From Phycisphaerae bacterium (lineage in GTDB: Bacteria; Planctomycetota; Phycisphaerae; Phycisphaerales; UBA1924), in the NCBI GenBank assembly GCA_002706885.1, contig PAKY01000006.1, positions 1 to 64,000 on the forward strand: a DNA stretch of 64,000 nt, read 5' to 3'. Each line of letters starts with the position of its first letter. Position 1 is the stretch's first letter. This document shows, piece after piece, positions 14,878-23,289 of this stretch. The notes beneath the pieces were generated by a model. That model was not told the DNA's origin and did not search any database. It worked only from the letters and a program-made list of their open reading frames with translations. Position numbers and translations under genes: made by a program.

Positions 14878-16269
14878 ATGACCACCGCCCCTCGCGCAGC
14901 GATCGAAGCTTCCCGCGCCCGCTCGGTGTGCGCGGCCGTCGTCGGCCTCCAATGGGGGGATGAGGGCAAAGGCAAAATCGTGGACCGACTCGCCGCCGAG
15001 CACGACGTCGTGGTCCGGTACAACGGCGGCGCCAACGCGGGTCACTCGGTCGTCGTCGGTGGCGAGCGCTACGCCCTCCACCTTGTGCCGTCCGGGGTGC
15101 TCCACCCAGGCTGTCGCGCGGTTATCGGCAATGGCGTCGTGGTGGATCCTGAGCGACTGCTTGAGGAGATCGCGAGCCTTTCCGCGAAGGGCGTGGACGT
15201 CTCGCGGCTCTACGTTTCCGATCGCGCGCATGTCGTGCTCCCGTACCACAAGGCCGAAGATGGGCTCCGAGAAGACCTTCTGAAGGCCGGCCGCGTGGGG
15301 GTACGTGTTGGGGCAGGCGTGAGCCAGGAGATCGGGACGACACGGCGCGGCATCGGCCCCGCGTACGCGGACAAGGTGACGCGGGCGACGGGCATCCGTG
15401 TCGCCGATCTGCTCAGGCCCGACGCACTGCGACCCAAGCTCGATATCGCCTGCCGGATGAAGAACGCCCTGTTCGAGGGTCTCGCCGCTGCCGAGAAGCT
15501 CGAGTGGAGGCGATTTGACCCCGCGGAGCTCGAGTCACAGGCGCTGGACTGGGGCAAGAAGCTGGCGCCGATGATCACCGACACCACCCAGCTCCTGCAC
15601 GAGGCCATCGGGCGCGGCGAGAGGGTGCTCTTCGAGGGGGCGAACGCCACGTTGCTCGACGTCGATCACGGCACGTATCCCTTCGTGACCAGTTCGAACT
15701 CCTCGCTCGCGGGGGTCGCGTCGGGTTCGGGCGTGCCGGGGCATTGGATGGGACGCGTGACGGGCGTCATGAAGGCGTACTCGACCCGCGTCGGCGCGGG
15801 GCCGATGCCGACACAGCTCGACGACGCGACGGGCGACCGGATCCGTGAACGCGGACGCGAATACGGCACCACAACGGGTCGCCCGCGGCGTGTCGGCTGG
15901 CTCGATCTCGTCGCCGTCCGCTATTCCGCGATGGTCAGCGGGGTGAGCGAGATCGCGCTGATGCTCCTCGACGTCCTCGCGGGTCTGGACGAGCTCAAGG
16001 TCTGCACCGCGTACCGGATTGACGGCCAGATCACCGACATTTTTCCGCCCGATGGCACGTCGCTCGAATCGGTGGAGCCGATTTACGAAACGCTCCCCGG
16101 CTTCGACGACTCCGTCGCAGATTCTCGAGCCGATGGTGACCTCCCGCCGAACGCTGCTGCCTACGCGAGATTTGTCGCCGACTACGTCGGCGTGCCCGTG
16201 ACGACGGTGAGCGTCGGGCCGGAGCGCGAGCAGACCGTGATGCTTCGTCGCGAGGGGGCGCCGGCGTGA
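14878..16269 (+). CDS. purA: Adenylosuccinate synthetase
   Basis: 463 residues, near the family's usual 425-460. GLQWGDEGKGKIVD gives the P-loop variant of PurA with the catalytic Asp in GDEGKGK; YNGGANAGHSV, then GTTRRGIGPAY, EGANATLLDVDHGTYPFVTSS and TTGRPRRVGWLD are all present. It joins IMP and aspartate with GTP to give adenylosuccinate, the first step to AMP. An N-terminal extension of about 15 residues precedes the fold. Its last codons overlap the GTG of uppS. Confidence 0.95.
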   Translation: MTTAPRAAIEASRARSVCAAVVGLQWGDEGKGKIVDRLAAEHDVVVRYNGGANAGHSVVVGGERYALHLVPSGVLHPGCRAVIGNGVVVDPERLLEEIASLSAKGVDVSRLYVSDRAHVVLPYHKAEDGLREDLLKAGRVGVRVGAGVSQEIGTTRRGIGPAYADKVTRATGIRVADLLRPDALRPKLDIACRMKNALFEGLAAAEKLEWRRFDPAELESQALDWGKKLAPMITDTTQLLHEAIGRGERVLFEGANATLLDVDHGTYPFVTSSNSSLAGVASGSGVPGHWMGRVTGVMKAYSTRVGAGPMPTQLDDATGDRIRERGREYGTTTGRPRRVGWLDLVAVRYSAMVSGVSEIALMLLDVLAGLDELKVCTAYRIDGQITDIFPPDGTSLESVEPIYETLPGFDDSVADSRADGDLPPNAAAYARFVADYVGVPVTTVSVGPEREQTVMLRREGAPA

Positions 16270-17015
16270 GCAGCGGGGCGGGCATACAGCGGCCGCAACA
16301 CATCGCGATCATCATGGATGGGAACGGTCGGTGGGCCGAGCAGCGTGGATTTCCACGCTCATTTGGGCACAGAAGCGGGGCGGGGACGGTCCGCGAGATC
16401 GTCACGGCATGCGGCGAGCTCGGGATCGATTTTCTCACCCTCTACTCATTCAGCAGCGAGAACTGGAAGCGTCCGCCCGACGAGGTGAAGGCGCTGATGG
16501 AACTGTGTGTGATGTATTGCGACGGCGAGCGGGAAGAGCTCGTGCGTGAGAACGTCCGCGTCCGCGTCATCGGCCGCCTTCACGAGCTTCCGGACGACGT
16601 GCGTGGCGCCCTGGAACGGGTCCAGGAGGCCACCGCGTCGTGCACTGGCTGCACGCTCTGCCTCGCGATCAACTACGGGTCGAGGGCAGAAATCGTTGAC
16701 GCGTGTCGGTCGATCGCTTCAGCTGTTCGCGCCGGCGATCTCGACCCGGACGACGTTGACGAGGCCGCGATCGAATCGCGTTTGTATACGACAGGGTTGC
16801 CTGATCCCGACCTGCTCATTCGCACGGGGGGTGAGTTGCGTGTGAGCAACTATTTGCTCTGGCAGATCAGCTACGCCGAGCTCTACGTCACCGAGACGCT
16901 TTGGCCCGATTTCGACGAGCCTCAGCTCCGCGCCGCGGTCGAGGAGTTCGGACGCCGCCGTCGGCGGTTTGGTGGCCTCGACGGCGCCGCGGCGTCCGGC
17001 GTGCCGACCGCGTAG
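16266..17015 (+). CDS. uppS: Isoprenyl (undecaprenyl) diphosphate synthase
   Basis: 249 residues with a GTG start overlapping the end of purA by 4 bp. HIAIIMDGNGRWA carries the catalytic Asp18; GHRSGAGTVREIV, TLYSFSSENWKRP and the C-terminal DLLIRTGGELRVSNYLLWQ are the cis-prenyltransferase signatures. It makes the polyprenyl carrier used for cell-wall and glycan export. Next to cdsA, as in many bacteria, forming a lipid-precursor pair. Confidence 0.95.
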   Translation: MSSGAGIQRPQHIAIIMDGNGRWAEQRGFPRSFGHRSGAGTVREIVTACGELGIDFLTLYSFSSENWKRPPDEVKALMELCVMYCDGEREELVRENVRVRVIGRLHELPDDVRGALERVQEATASCTGCTLCLAINYGSRAEIVDACRSIASAVRAGDLDPDDVDEAAIESRLYTTGLPDPDLLIRTGGELRVSNYLLWQISYAELYVTETLWPDFDEPQLRAAVEEFGRRRRRFGGLDGAAASGVPTA

Positions 17016-17019
17016 CGCG

Positions 17020-17025
17020 TACGGT
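17020..17025 (+). promoter_or_regulatory. Possible -10 element (TACGGT) before cdsA
   Basis: TACGGT then GGCGGC then the GTG of cdsA. The spacing matches other candidates here, but the site is inside the uppS-cdsA gap and may be chance. Confidence 0.22.
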
Positions 17026-17031
17026 GGCGGC

Positions 17032-17928
17032 GTGTTGCGCGATCGACTCATCCTCGGACCGCTCATGGTGCTCGCGGTGCTCTTCGGCTGCTGGCTCGAC
17101 GAATGGGTCGATGACCAGCGGGCGCCTCGCCTGATCGCGCAGTTCACGCGCGATCGGCTCACCTGGCCGCCGGCGTCCGTGGTGATGCCGCTCTGCGCCG
17201 TTCTCGCGGCGCTGGCCGGCCGAGAGGTCGCGAGGCTCCTACGCGCCAAGGGAATCCAGGCGTCGCCGGTGCTCACGATGGGTGTCGCCCTCATCGGAGC
17301 GATTCTCTCGGGTATGACGCCGGACGACGGCAGCGCGTTCCTTGGCGGGATGACCGTCGGCGCCGCCGTCACGCTCGTTCTGGTGGCCTCGATGGCGTTC
17401 TACGCGCGAGGCCGCGATCCGATCGGCGTGGCCGCCGCGACCGCGGGCGCGCTGCTCGCGTTCACGTACGCCGGGCTCTTGTTGGGAGCGATCCCTGCGA
17501 TCCGACGCGAGGTGTCCTGCTGGGTCGTGGCTTGGGTACTGATGGTCACGAAACTTGCGGACGTCGGCGCGTTCTTCGCGGGGCGTTCGTTCGGGCGTCA
17601 CAAGATGGCGCCGTGGCTCAGCCCGGGCAAGACGTGGGAAGGGCTCATCGGGGCCGTGGCGATGTCGATTGTCGTCGCGGTGCTCGGCGCCTGGGCGCTT
17701 CGGGAGTGGGGGATTCAGGGAGCGCCGGGGTTCTGGCGAGCGCTGGTTTGTGGTGTTCTGTTCGCATTGGTTGGCCACGCGGGCGACCTGATGGCGAGCA
17801 TGCTCAAGCGAGACGCGGGGGCGAAGGACGCGGGGGCGAGCGTGCCGGGATTCGGGGGAGTTATCGACGTTCTCGACTCGATCCTGCTCGTGGGCCCGGT
17901 AGCCTTCTGGGCGTTACATGACGTCTAG
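17032..17928 (+). CDS. cdsA: Phosphatidate cytidylyltransferase
   Basis: 298 residues from GTG 17032, the start that fits after the uppS stop; an alternative upstream frame overlaps uppS. About eight membrane segments. LSPGKTWEGLIGA and the family signature KRDAGAKDAGASVPGFGGVIDVLDS in the last membrane region identify it (the Asp residues bind metal and CTP). It forms CDP-diacylglycerol from phosphatidate and CTP at the inner membrane. Confidence 0.92.
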   Translation: MLRDRLILGPLMVLAVLFGCWLDEWVDDQRAPRLIAQFTRDRLTWPPASVVMPLCAVLAALAGREVARLLRAKGIQASPVLTMGVALIGAILSGMTPDDGSAFLGGMTVGAAVTLVLVASMAFYARGRDPIGVAAATAGALLAFTYAGLLLGAIPAIRREVSCWVVAWVLMVTKLADVGAFFAGRSFGRHKMAPWLSPGKTWEGLIGAVAMSIVVAVLGAWALREWGIQGAPGFWRALVCGVLFALVGHAGDLMASMLKRDAGAKDAGASVPGFGGVIDVLDSILLVGPVAFWALHDV

Positions 17929-18009
17929 TCAGAGGTGAAACTTGGCGTACCGCGATTCTCCGGCTAGACTGAGTTGGGCGCGGGTTGGGAAGTCGCGTTG
18001 GAGCCGTGC

Positions 18010-18768
18010 ATGTCCGTAACGGAACAGTTGCTTCGAGTTTATCGGGTAGACCAACAACTCAACGGCTTGCGGAGCAGGCTCAAAGCCGCCGAGCGATTCC
18101 TCGGCGAGCAAGAGAAACAGCTCGCGGGCATCGGCCAACAGTCCGCCTCCCTCGACAGCCAGATCCGCCAGCTCACCGCGACCAGCGGTGACGCCGAGGG
18201 TGAGATCAAGGCTCTTGACGAGAAGATCGAGGGTCTCCGCGAGCGGATGAACACCTCGAACACGAGCAAGGAATACAAGGCGATCCTCGCCGAGGTGAAC
18301 ACGCTCAAGGAGCGTCGATCCGAGCACGAGACGCGCGCCCTCGAGGCCATCGAGAAGGTCGACCAGCTCAAGTCTCAGCGTGACGAGCTCTCGAACTCGA
18401 AGGCCGAGCGTGAACGCGTTCGCGGCGTAGCCGTCGAGCAGCGCGATCAGCGGGCCGACGAGATCCGTGAGAAGCTCGCGGAGCTCGAGAAGCAGCGCGA
18501 AGAGATCGCCAAGGAAGTCCCGCCGCGTGTGCTCGAGACGTACGAAGAGCTCGTGGCGAGACTCGAGGACGAGGCGGTAGCGCCGATCGAGGTGCAGGAC
18601 CGCAAACGTCACGAGTACAACTGCGGCGCGTGCATGATGTCGCTCCCCGTCGAGACGATGAGCACCTTGCTCGGCAGCGGCGCGCTGACGCACTGCGTGA
18701 GCTGCGGCTGCATCCTCTACCTCGACGAGACCGCCAAGAGCCTGATGCTCTCGGCCTCGAAGCGCTGA
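18010..18768 (+). CDS. Coiled-coil protein with C4 zinc-ribbon (DUF164 / zf-RING_7 family)
   Basis: 252 residues. Residues ~10-190 are a long helical coiled coil rich in Glu, Lys and Gln; the C-terminus has Cys205-x2-Cys208 and Cys229-x2-Cys232, a compact zinc ribbon (YNCGACMMSLP, then CVSCGCILYLDE). The layout matches the zf-RING_7 family, whose role is not well established. The upstream TAGACT at 17967 is about 37 nt before the ATG and could be its promoter. It lies 1 nt before the glycosyltransferase gene. Confidence 0.85.
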   Translation: MSVTEQLLRVYRVDQQLNGLRSRLKAAERFLGEQEKQLAGIGQQSASLDSQIRQLTATSGDAEGEIKALDEKIEGLRERMNTSNTSKEYKAILAEVNTLKERRSEHETRALEAIEKVDQLKSQRDELSNSKAERERVRGVAVEQRDQRADEIREKLAELEKQREEIAKEVPPRVLETYEELVARLEDEAVAPIEVQDRKRHEYNCGACMMSLPVETMSTLLGSGALTHCVSCGCILYLDETAKSLMLSASKR

Positions 18769-18769
18769 G

Positions 18770-20188
18770 TTGCGTTCGGGCGGGCCCGCTGACTGGTCCC
18801 GCGGCCGGCTCTGGGCGCGGACGCGGATCTACCTGCTCCCCGCCGTGCTGCTCCTCGCGATCGCTCTGCCCCATCTGGATCAAGGGGATTGGCGGACCGA
18901 CACGGGCCGCTACGCCGCCGTTGGCCTGCAGGCATGGCGTGAGTCCGAATTCCTGACGCTCCGGACACATCCCGACGATCCCTGGTTCAATAAGCCGCCG
19001 CTCGCGATCCTCATCCATGGGCTGTTTGTTCACGTTGGCGGCGTGCATCTCTGGGTCGCTCGCCTCCCGAGCGTGCTGGCCGCTGTCGGGTGCGTCCTCG
19101 CCGCCGTCTGGACGGCTCGGGCGTTCCATGTGCGTGGCGTCGCGTTGGTGGTGGGGCTTGTGCTCGCGATGACGTACGAGTTCTTCCGCCGGTCACGCGA
19201 GGTCTCGCTCGACCTCTGGCAACTGTTCTTCCTCACGACCGCTATGGGCATGTACGTCCGCGCGGTCAGTGGCTCAACCGTCAGATGGGCAAGCGGAAGC
19301 GGCGCCATGATCGGGCTGGCGCTGCTCTGCAAGCCTCTCGTCGGTCTCATGGCGTTGCCGATCCTCGGCGCCTGGTCCGTCGCCGTGACCGAACATCGAG
19401 GGCGAGCGGCGCTGTCTTTCGGCCTCTTGACGCTCGCCGCGGTCGCTGTTGCGGCCCCGTGGCATGTTTACATGGTGGTCGAGCACGGCGCGGCCTTCAC
19501 GGGGCAGTACTTCGGCGCCGAAGTCGCGGACCGAGCCGCAGGCGAGATCCGAACCCAGCCTTTGTGGTACTACCTCTCGCTCCTTGCGAAGACGTACTGG
19601 CCGTGGATGATTCCGTTGTTCGTTGGGCTGGTCAGTCTCGTGCGTCACCTGGCGCGTGGACGGGACGGACTCGCGCTCGCATCGATTTGGCTCGTCGTTT
19701 GGCTGTCGCTGATCAGTCTGTTCCCCGACAAGGCGCCCCGCTACGCGATCATCCTCTATCCCTCCGCGGCGTGGATCGCGGGCTGGTGGGTCGCGACGAA
19801 TGGGGCGACGAGCGGTCGTCGAACCGCGCGGCGTGTGACGGGCGGGGCGATCGGGGTCGCTTGTGTTGTCTCGGTCGTGATCGGTGTTCTACCGATCCGG
19901 GTTCAGCGTGGCGAGAACCCGGCGTGGACCGCCGCGCTTGAGACCACGGTCGGACGGGAAGTCGTCGCGATCGATGTCGACACGAATCAGATCGCGCGTT
20001 TCTATCTGGCGGGCCAAGCCTGGCCGACACCGATCGAGATTCCGAGCGATGCGCCACCAACGGTCCTGATCCTTCGGACGCCAGATTTCGACTGGGTGCC
20101 ACCCCCGAATGAAAAAGTGGTCTTCCGCGAGGAACGGGTCTGTCTGACCCGTCGTCGTTCGGGCGCGGAATCTCCCAGCGTCCCATAG
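18770..20188 (+). CDS. Family-39-type (ArnT/PMT) membrane glycosyltransferase
   Basis: 472 residues with a TTG start immediately after the zinc-ribbon gene's stop. About ten membrane segments alternate with short loops. The first periplasmic loop has DQGDWRTDTGRYA and NKPPLAILIHG, matching the acidic catalytic loop of GT39/ArnT-type lipid-linked sugar transferases. A C-terminal soluble domain follows the last helix at ~365. The acceptor (protein, lipid A-like lipid or wall glycan) cannot be read from the sequence. Confidence 0.8.
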   Translation: MRSGGPADWSRGRLWARTRIYLLPAVLLLAIALPHLDQGDWRTDTGRYAAVGLQAWRESEFLTLRTHPDDPWFNKPPLAILIHGLFVHVGGVHLWVARLPSVLAAVGCVLAAVWTARAFHVRGVALVVGLVLAMTYEFFRRSREVSLDLWQLFFLTTAMGMYVRAVSGSTVRWASGSGAMIGLALLCKPLVGLMALPILGAWSVAVTEHRGRAALSFGLLTLAAVAVAAPWHVYMVVEHGAAFTGQYFGAEVADRAAGEIRTQPLWYYLSLLAKTYWPWMIPLFVGLVSLVRHLARGRDGLALASIWLVVWLSLISLFPDKAPRYAIILYPSAAWIAGWWVATNGATSGRRTARRVTGGAIGVACVVSVVIGVLPIRVQRGENPAWTAALETTVGREVVAIDVDTNQIARFYLAGQAWPTPIEIPSDAPPTVLILRTPDFDWVPPPNEKVVFREERVCLTRRRSGAESPSVP

Positions 20189-20384
20189 CGACAATCGGTC
20201 TTGGGTCGCAGGTAGGGTCTTCAGAGTCGTCGTGCTCTTTTAGCGCAGACCTCACATCTCTGAGGCGGGGCGTCGGTGGCCGGCGCGTACGCTTGCTCGA
20301 CCCGGCTCAACGCCCGAAGCGAGGGGTCGCTTCGTCAGGGGGGGATTTGTTGTTGCGATGGCGGGAGTCGGTCGAGGAGAGATC

Positions 20385-22148
20385 ATGAAGACGCAGAAGT
20401 CGTTCGCTTGCGTTATCGGTGCGTGCCTCGTTTGGGCCGCTGGCTCGGTCCACGCACAATCAGCTCTCGCGGCGATCGCCTGCGACGGCACGCCCGCGGC
20501 GGGCACGGTGAACGTTCCCGATGACGCGGACCTGTGGGCGGCGCCCGCGGGCTACTACAGCGGGGTGTCCGGTACCGGGTCGAAGCTGAAGCAGACGCTC
20601 GGCGCGGCGATGACCAACGGTCACATCCAGAGGAGCTACGGCGATTTTCGCTACGCATCACCGTTCTTCGACGCCGATCCGAACGTGCCGGGGCGGATCC
20701 TGCTCGTCTACAACCGCTCGTCGGTGAGCGGGAACTGGGACTCTGGCTCGACCTGGAACCGCGAGCACGTCTGGCCGCAGTCACGCCAGCCGGGGAGCGT
20801 TTCGAACAGCTCGCGCGGCCATCTCGGCGATCCGCACGCGCTTCGTCCCGCCAATCCGAGCATCAACAGCTCGCGCGGCAACAAGCCCTTCGGCTTCGGG
20901 AACACCACCGGCAATTTTGGAAGCCAGGGGTCGTACTACTTCCCGGGCGACCGGGACAAGGGCGACATCGCCCGCAGCCTGTTCTACAGCGCGACGCGCT
21001 ACGCGAGCTCCGGGCTCGTCCTGACAAACAACTTCCCGTCGGGTAACCAGATGGGGAGCCTCGACGCGGCGATGGAGTGGCACTTTCTCGACACTCCCGA
21101 TGAGTTCGAGCGCCGGCGGAACCACGTGATCTACTCGCAGGCGGACAACCCGTCGTACTACACGAGGAACCGAAACGCGTTCGTCGACATGCCCGGCGCC
21201 GCGTGGTCTGTGTACGTCGATGACCTCAACGATTCGCGCCTCTGGGTCGGTAGCGGTCCGGCCTCCGATGGCTCTTCGTCGGTGGACCTTTGCGTGCGCG
21301 CCATCGGAGAGTTCACGCCTCCCGCTTTCGATGTCACACTGAACCGCGACGGCGTCGATGGTGTGTACTACGCGGTATCCAGTTCGGGAGATGCCGTGAG
21401 CGATCAGCCGCTGCACAACGGCTTCACGGGCGCCTTCCCGATCGGAAACGCGTCCTCTCGTACCATCCGCGTGGGCATCGACCCGTCGGTTGTCGACGGT
21501 CCCGGCATCTACAGCGGATCGGTCACGGTCGACAACCTCGATATGACCACCGGCTTCGGAGCAGGGCGCGGCGGGAATGATGGGGACGATGTCATTGGCG
21601 TGAGCTTCGAGTCGCTCACCCCTTCGCTCGCGTCGCTTGCTCCGGAAGCCCAGGTCACCACGCTCGATGTCGACGCCGACCTGCTGACGCTCGGTGATAC
21701 GGCCGAGATCGAGATCCCGATTTACGCGCTCGACGCCGGGTTCCCCGCCGCGCCGGTCGTGTCGCTCGTCGGCCTCGCGGGTTCCTCCGGCATCGTGGAC
21801 GTCGTCCTTCCTTCGACCGCGATCCTTCCGGGCGGGTCGGCGAACCTCGTCGTCGAGGTGACGCCGAATGAGGCGGGACCGCTCGTGATCTTCGTGACGC
21901 TCGGCACGGCCGATGACCCGACGATCATGGGCGCCATGGACCGCGGAACGTTGGCGTTGACGATCACGGCGCCGGTCCGCGACACACGCGATCTCAATGG
22001 CGACGGCACGGTCGACGCGGTTGATCTTGCGACGCTGCTCGAGATCCTCGACGTCAATGATCCGTTCTCGGATCTCTCCGGAGACGGCGCGTTCGACGTC
22101 TTCGACGTGCTGGCCTACCTGGCGCAGGAAGGCGTGCAGGGCGGCTGA
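20385..22148 (+). CDS. Secreted endonuclease I-family nuclease with dockerin-type C-terminus
   Basis: 587 residues. A Sec signal (MKTQKSFACVIGACLVWAAGSVHAQ) is cut near residue 25. Residues ~50-310 are the Endonuclease_1 domain: STWNREHVWPQS (122-133) is the metal-dependent His motif, then GHLGDPHALRPAN. A beta-rich middle part follows, and the end has two EF-hand-like dockerin repeats (DLNGDGTVDAVDLATLLEIL and DLSGDGAFDVFDVLAYLA). Start ATG 20385 has GAGGAGAG upstream. Dockerin-like repeats are typical of planctomycete secreted proteins and may bind calcium. A likely role is nutrient DNA or RNA degradation outside the cell. Confidence 0.85.
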   Translation: MKTQKSFACVIGACLVWAAGSVHAQSALAAIACDGTPAAGTVNVPDDADLWAAPAGYYSGVSGTGSKLKQTLGAAMTNGHIQRSYGDFRYASPFFDADPNVPGRILLVYNRSSVSGNWDSGSTWNREHVWPQSRQPGSVSNSSRGHLGDPHALRPANPSINSSRGNKPFGFGNTTGNFGSQGSYYFPGDRDKGDIARSLFYSATRYASSGLVLTNNFPSGNQMGSLDAAMEWHFLDTPDEFERRRNHVIYSQADNPSYYTRNRNAFVDMPGAAWSVYVDDLNDSRLWVGSGPASDGSSSVDLCVRAIGEFTPPAFDVTLNRDGVDGVYYAVSSSGDAVSDQPLHNGFTGAFPIGNASSRTIRVGIDPSVVDGPGIYSGSVTVDNLDMTTGFGAGRGGNDGDDVIGVSFESLTPSLASLAPEAQVTTLDVDADLLTLGDTAEIEIPIYALDAGFPAAPVVSLVGLAGSSGIVDVVLPSTAILPGGSANLVVEVTPNEAGPLVIFVTLGTADDPTIMGAMDRGTLALTITAPVRDTRDLNGDGTVDAVDLATLLEILDVNDPFSDLSGDGAFDVFDVLAYLAQEGVQGG

Positions 22149-22170
22149 GACTCAGGTCAGGGTCTTCGGG

Positions 22171-23235
22171 TCAATCAAAGAGCGCGTCATCGGCTTCCGG
22201 AGCGTTCTCCGGGAGCCTGACGCCGACGTGGGCGGCGCCGGCGCGTGTGAGCACGCGCCCGCGCCGCGTCCGTGCAAGGAACGCGATCTGGAGGAGGAAC
22301 GGCTCGACCATGTCCTCGAGGGTCCCTGCGTCCTGGTTCATCGTCGCGGCGATGGTTTCGAGCCCGACCGGACCGCCCTCGTAGGTCTCGCCGATCGCGC
22401 GTAGATACGCGCGATCGAGTTCGTCAAGGCCGAGCTCATCGACGCCTTCGAGCGAGAGCGCGTCGGCGACGAGCGCGTCGGTCAAGCGACCGTCGGCACG
22501 CACATCCGCGTAGTCACGCACACGACGTAAGAGGCGGTTCGCGATGCGCGGCGTGCCGCGTGAACGCTTGGCGATGGCTTGCAAGGCGGCGGTCGATGCC
22601 TTCCCCGCGTCGAGGCTCAGAAGACGGGCGCTGCGCTCGAGGATCTCAAGCAACTCTGCCTCGTCGTAGTAGCGAAGGTGGTGGGAGATGCCGAAGCGTG
22701 AGCGGAGGGGCGCGCTGAGCATGCCGGCGCGTGTGGTCGCACCGATCAGCGTGAAGGGCTTGCACTTGATCTGCACGGTGCGAGCGTTGAGGCCCGTATC
22801 GACGCTGACGTCGATCTTGAAGTCCTCCATCGCGGGGTAGATGAACTCCTCGACTGGCGCGGGAAGGCGGTGGATCTCATCGATGAACAGGACGTCCCCC
22901 AGTTCGAGGCGAGTGAGCGCGCCGACAAGGTCGGTGCCCTTCGCCAGCGCCGGTCCTGAAGTGACGTAGACGCGAGCTTCCATTTCGGCCGCGATGACGT
23001 GCGCGAGCGTCGTCTTCCCCAGTCCGGGTGGGCCGTGAAGCAGAAGGTGTTCAAGCGGCTCGCCGCGACCCTTGGAGGCCCCGATCGCGATGCGGAGGCG
23101 TTCGAGGAGATCAGGCTGGCCGATGTACTCGCCGATGCGCTCCGGGCGGAGCGCTCGACCCATGCTCTGCTCGCGCAGGCCATCGGGTGTCGCTGGATCG
23201 GGGGGAGTTGGAGCGATGACGCGATCGGTCGCCAT
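22171..23235 (-). CDS. ruvB: Holliday junction branch migration ATPase RuvB
   Basis: 354 residues. LRPERIGEYIGQ opens the protein; Walker A GPPGLGKTT, Walker B VLFIDEIHRL, sensor 1 LIGATTRAG and the winged-helix end (GPVGLETIA, DMVEPFLLQIAFLARTRRGRV) are all present. It is the hexameric motor that drives branch migration with RuvA. The standard length is about 340. No ruvA or ruvC is adjacent. The ATG at 23235 has no Shine-Dalgarno sequence but has TACACT 6 nt upstream. Confidence 0.97.
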   Translation of the reverse strand: MATDRVIAPTPPDPATPDGLREQSMGRALRPERIGEYIGQPDLLERLRIAIGASKGRGEPLEHLLLHGPPGLGKTTLAHVIAAEMEARVYVTSGPALAKGTDLVGALTRLELGDVLFIDEIHRLPAPVEEFIYPAMEDFKIDVSVDTGLNARTVQIKCKPFTLIGATTRAGMLSAPLRSRFGISHHLRYYDEAELLEILERSARLLSLDAGKASTAALQAIAKRSRGTPRIANRLLRRVRDYADVRADGRLTDALVADALSLEGVDELGLDELDRAYLRAIGETYEGGPVGLETIAATMNQDAGTLEDMVEPFLLQIAFLARTRRGRVLTRAGAAHVGVRLPENAPEADDALFD

Positions 23236-23241
23236 GGGGCG

Positions 23242-23247
23242 AGTGTA
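23242..23247 (-). promoter_or_regulatory. Putative -10 element (TACACT) for leaderless ruvB mRNA
   Basis: On the minus strand TACACT is followed by CGCCCC and then the ruvB ATG, so the transcript would begin at or next to the start codon. Confidence 0.45.
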
Positions 23248-23289
23248 CCTCGGAATGGACGCTGTTCGGGCGAGATGGCGGACTCGGGG

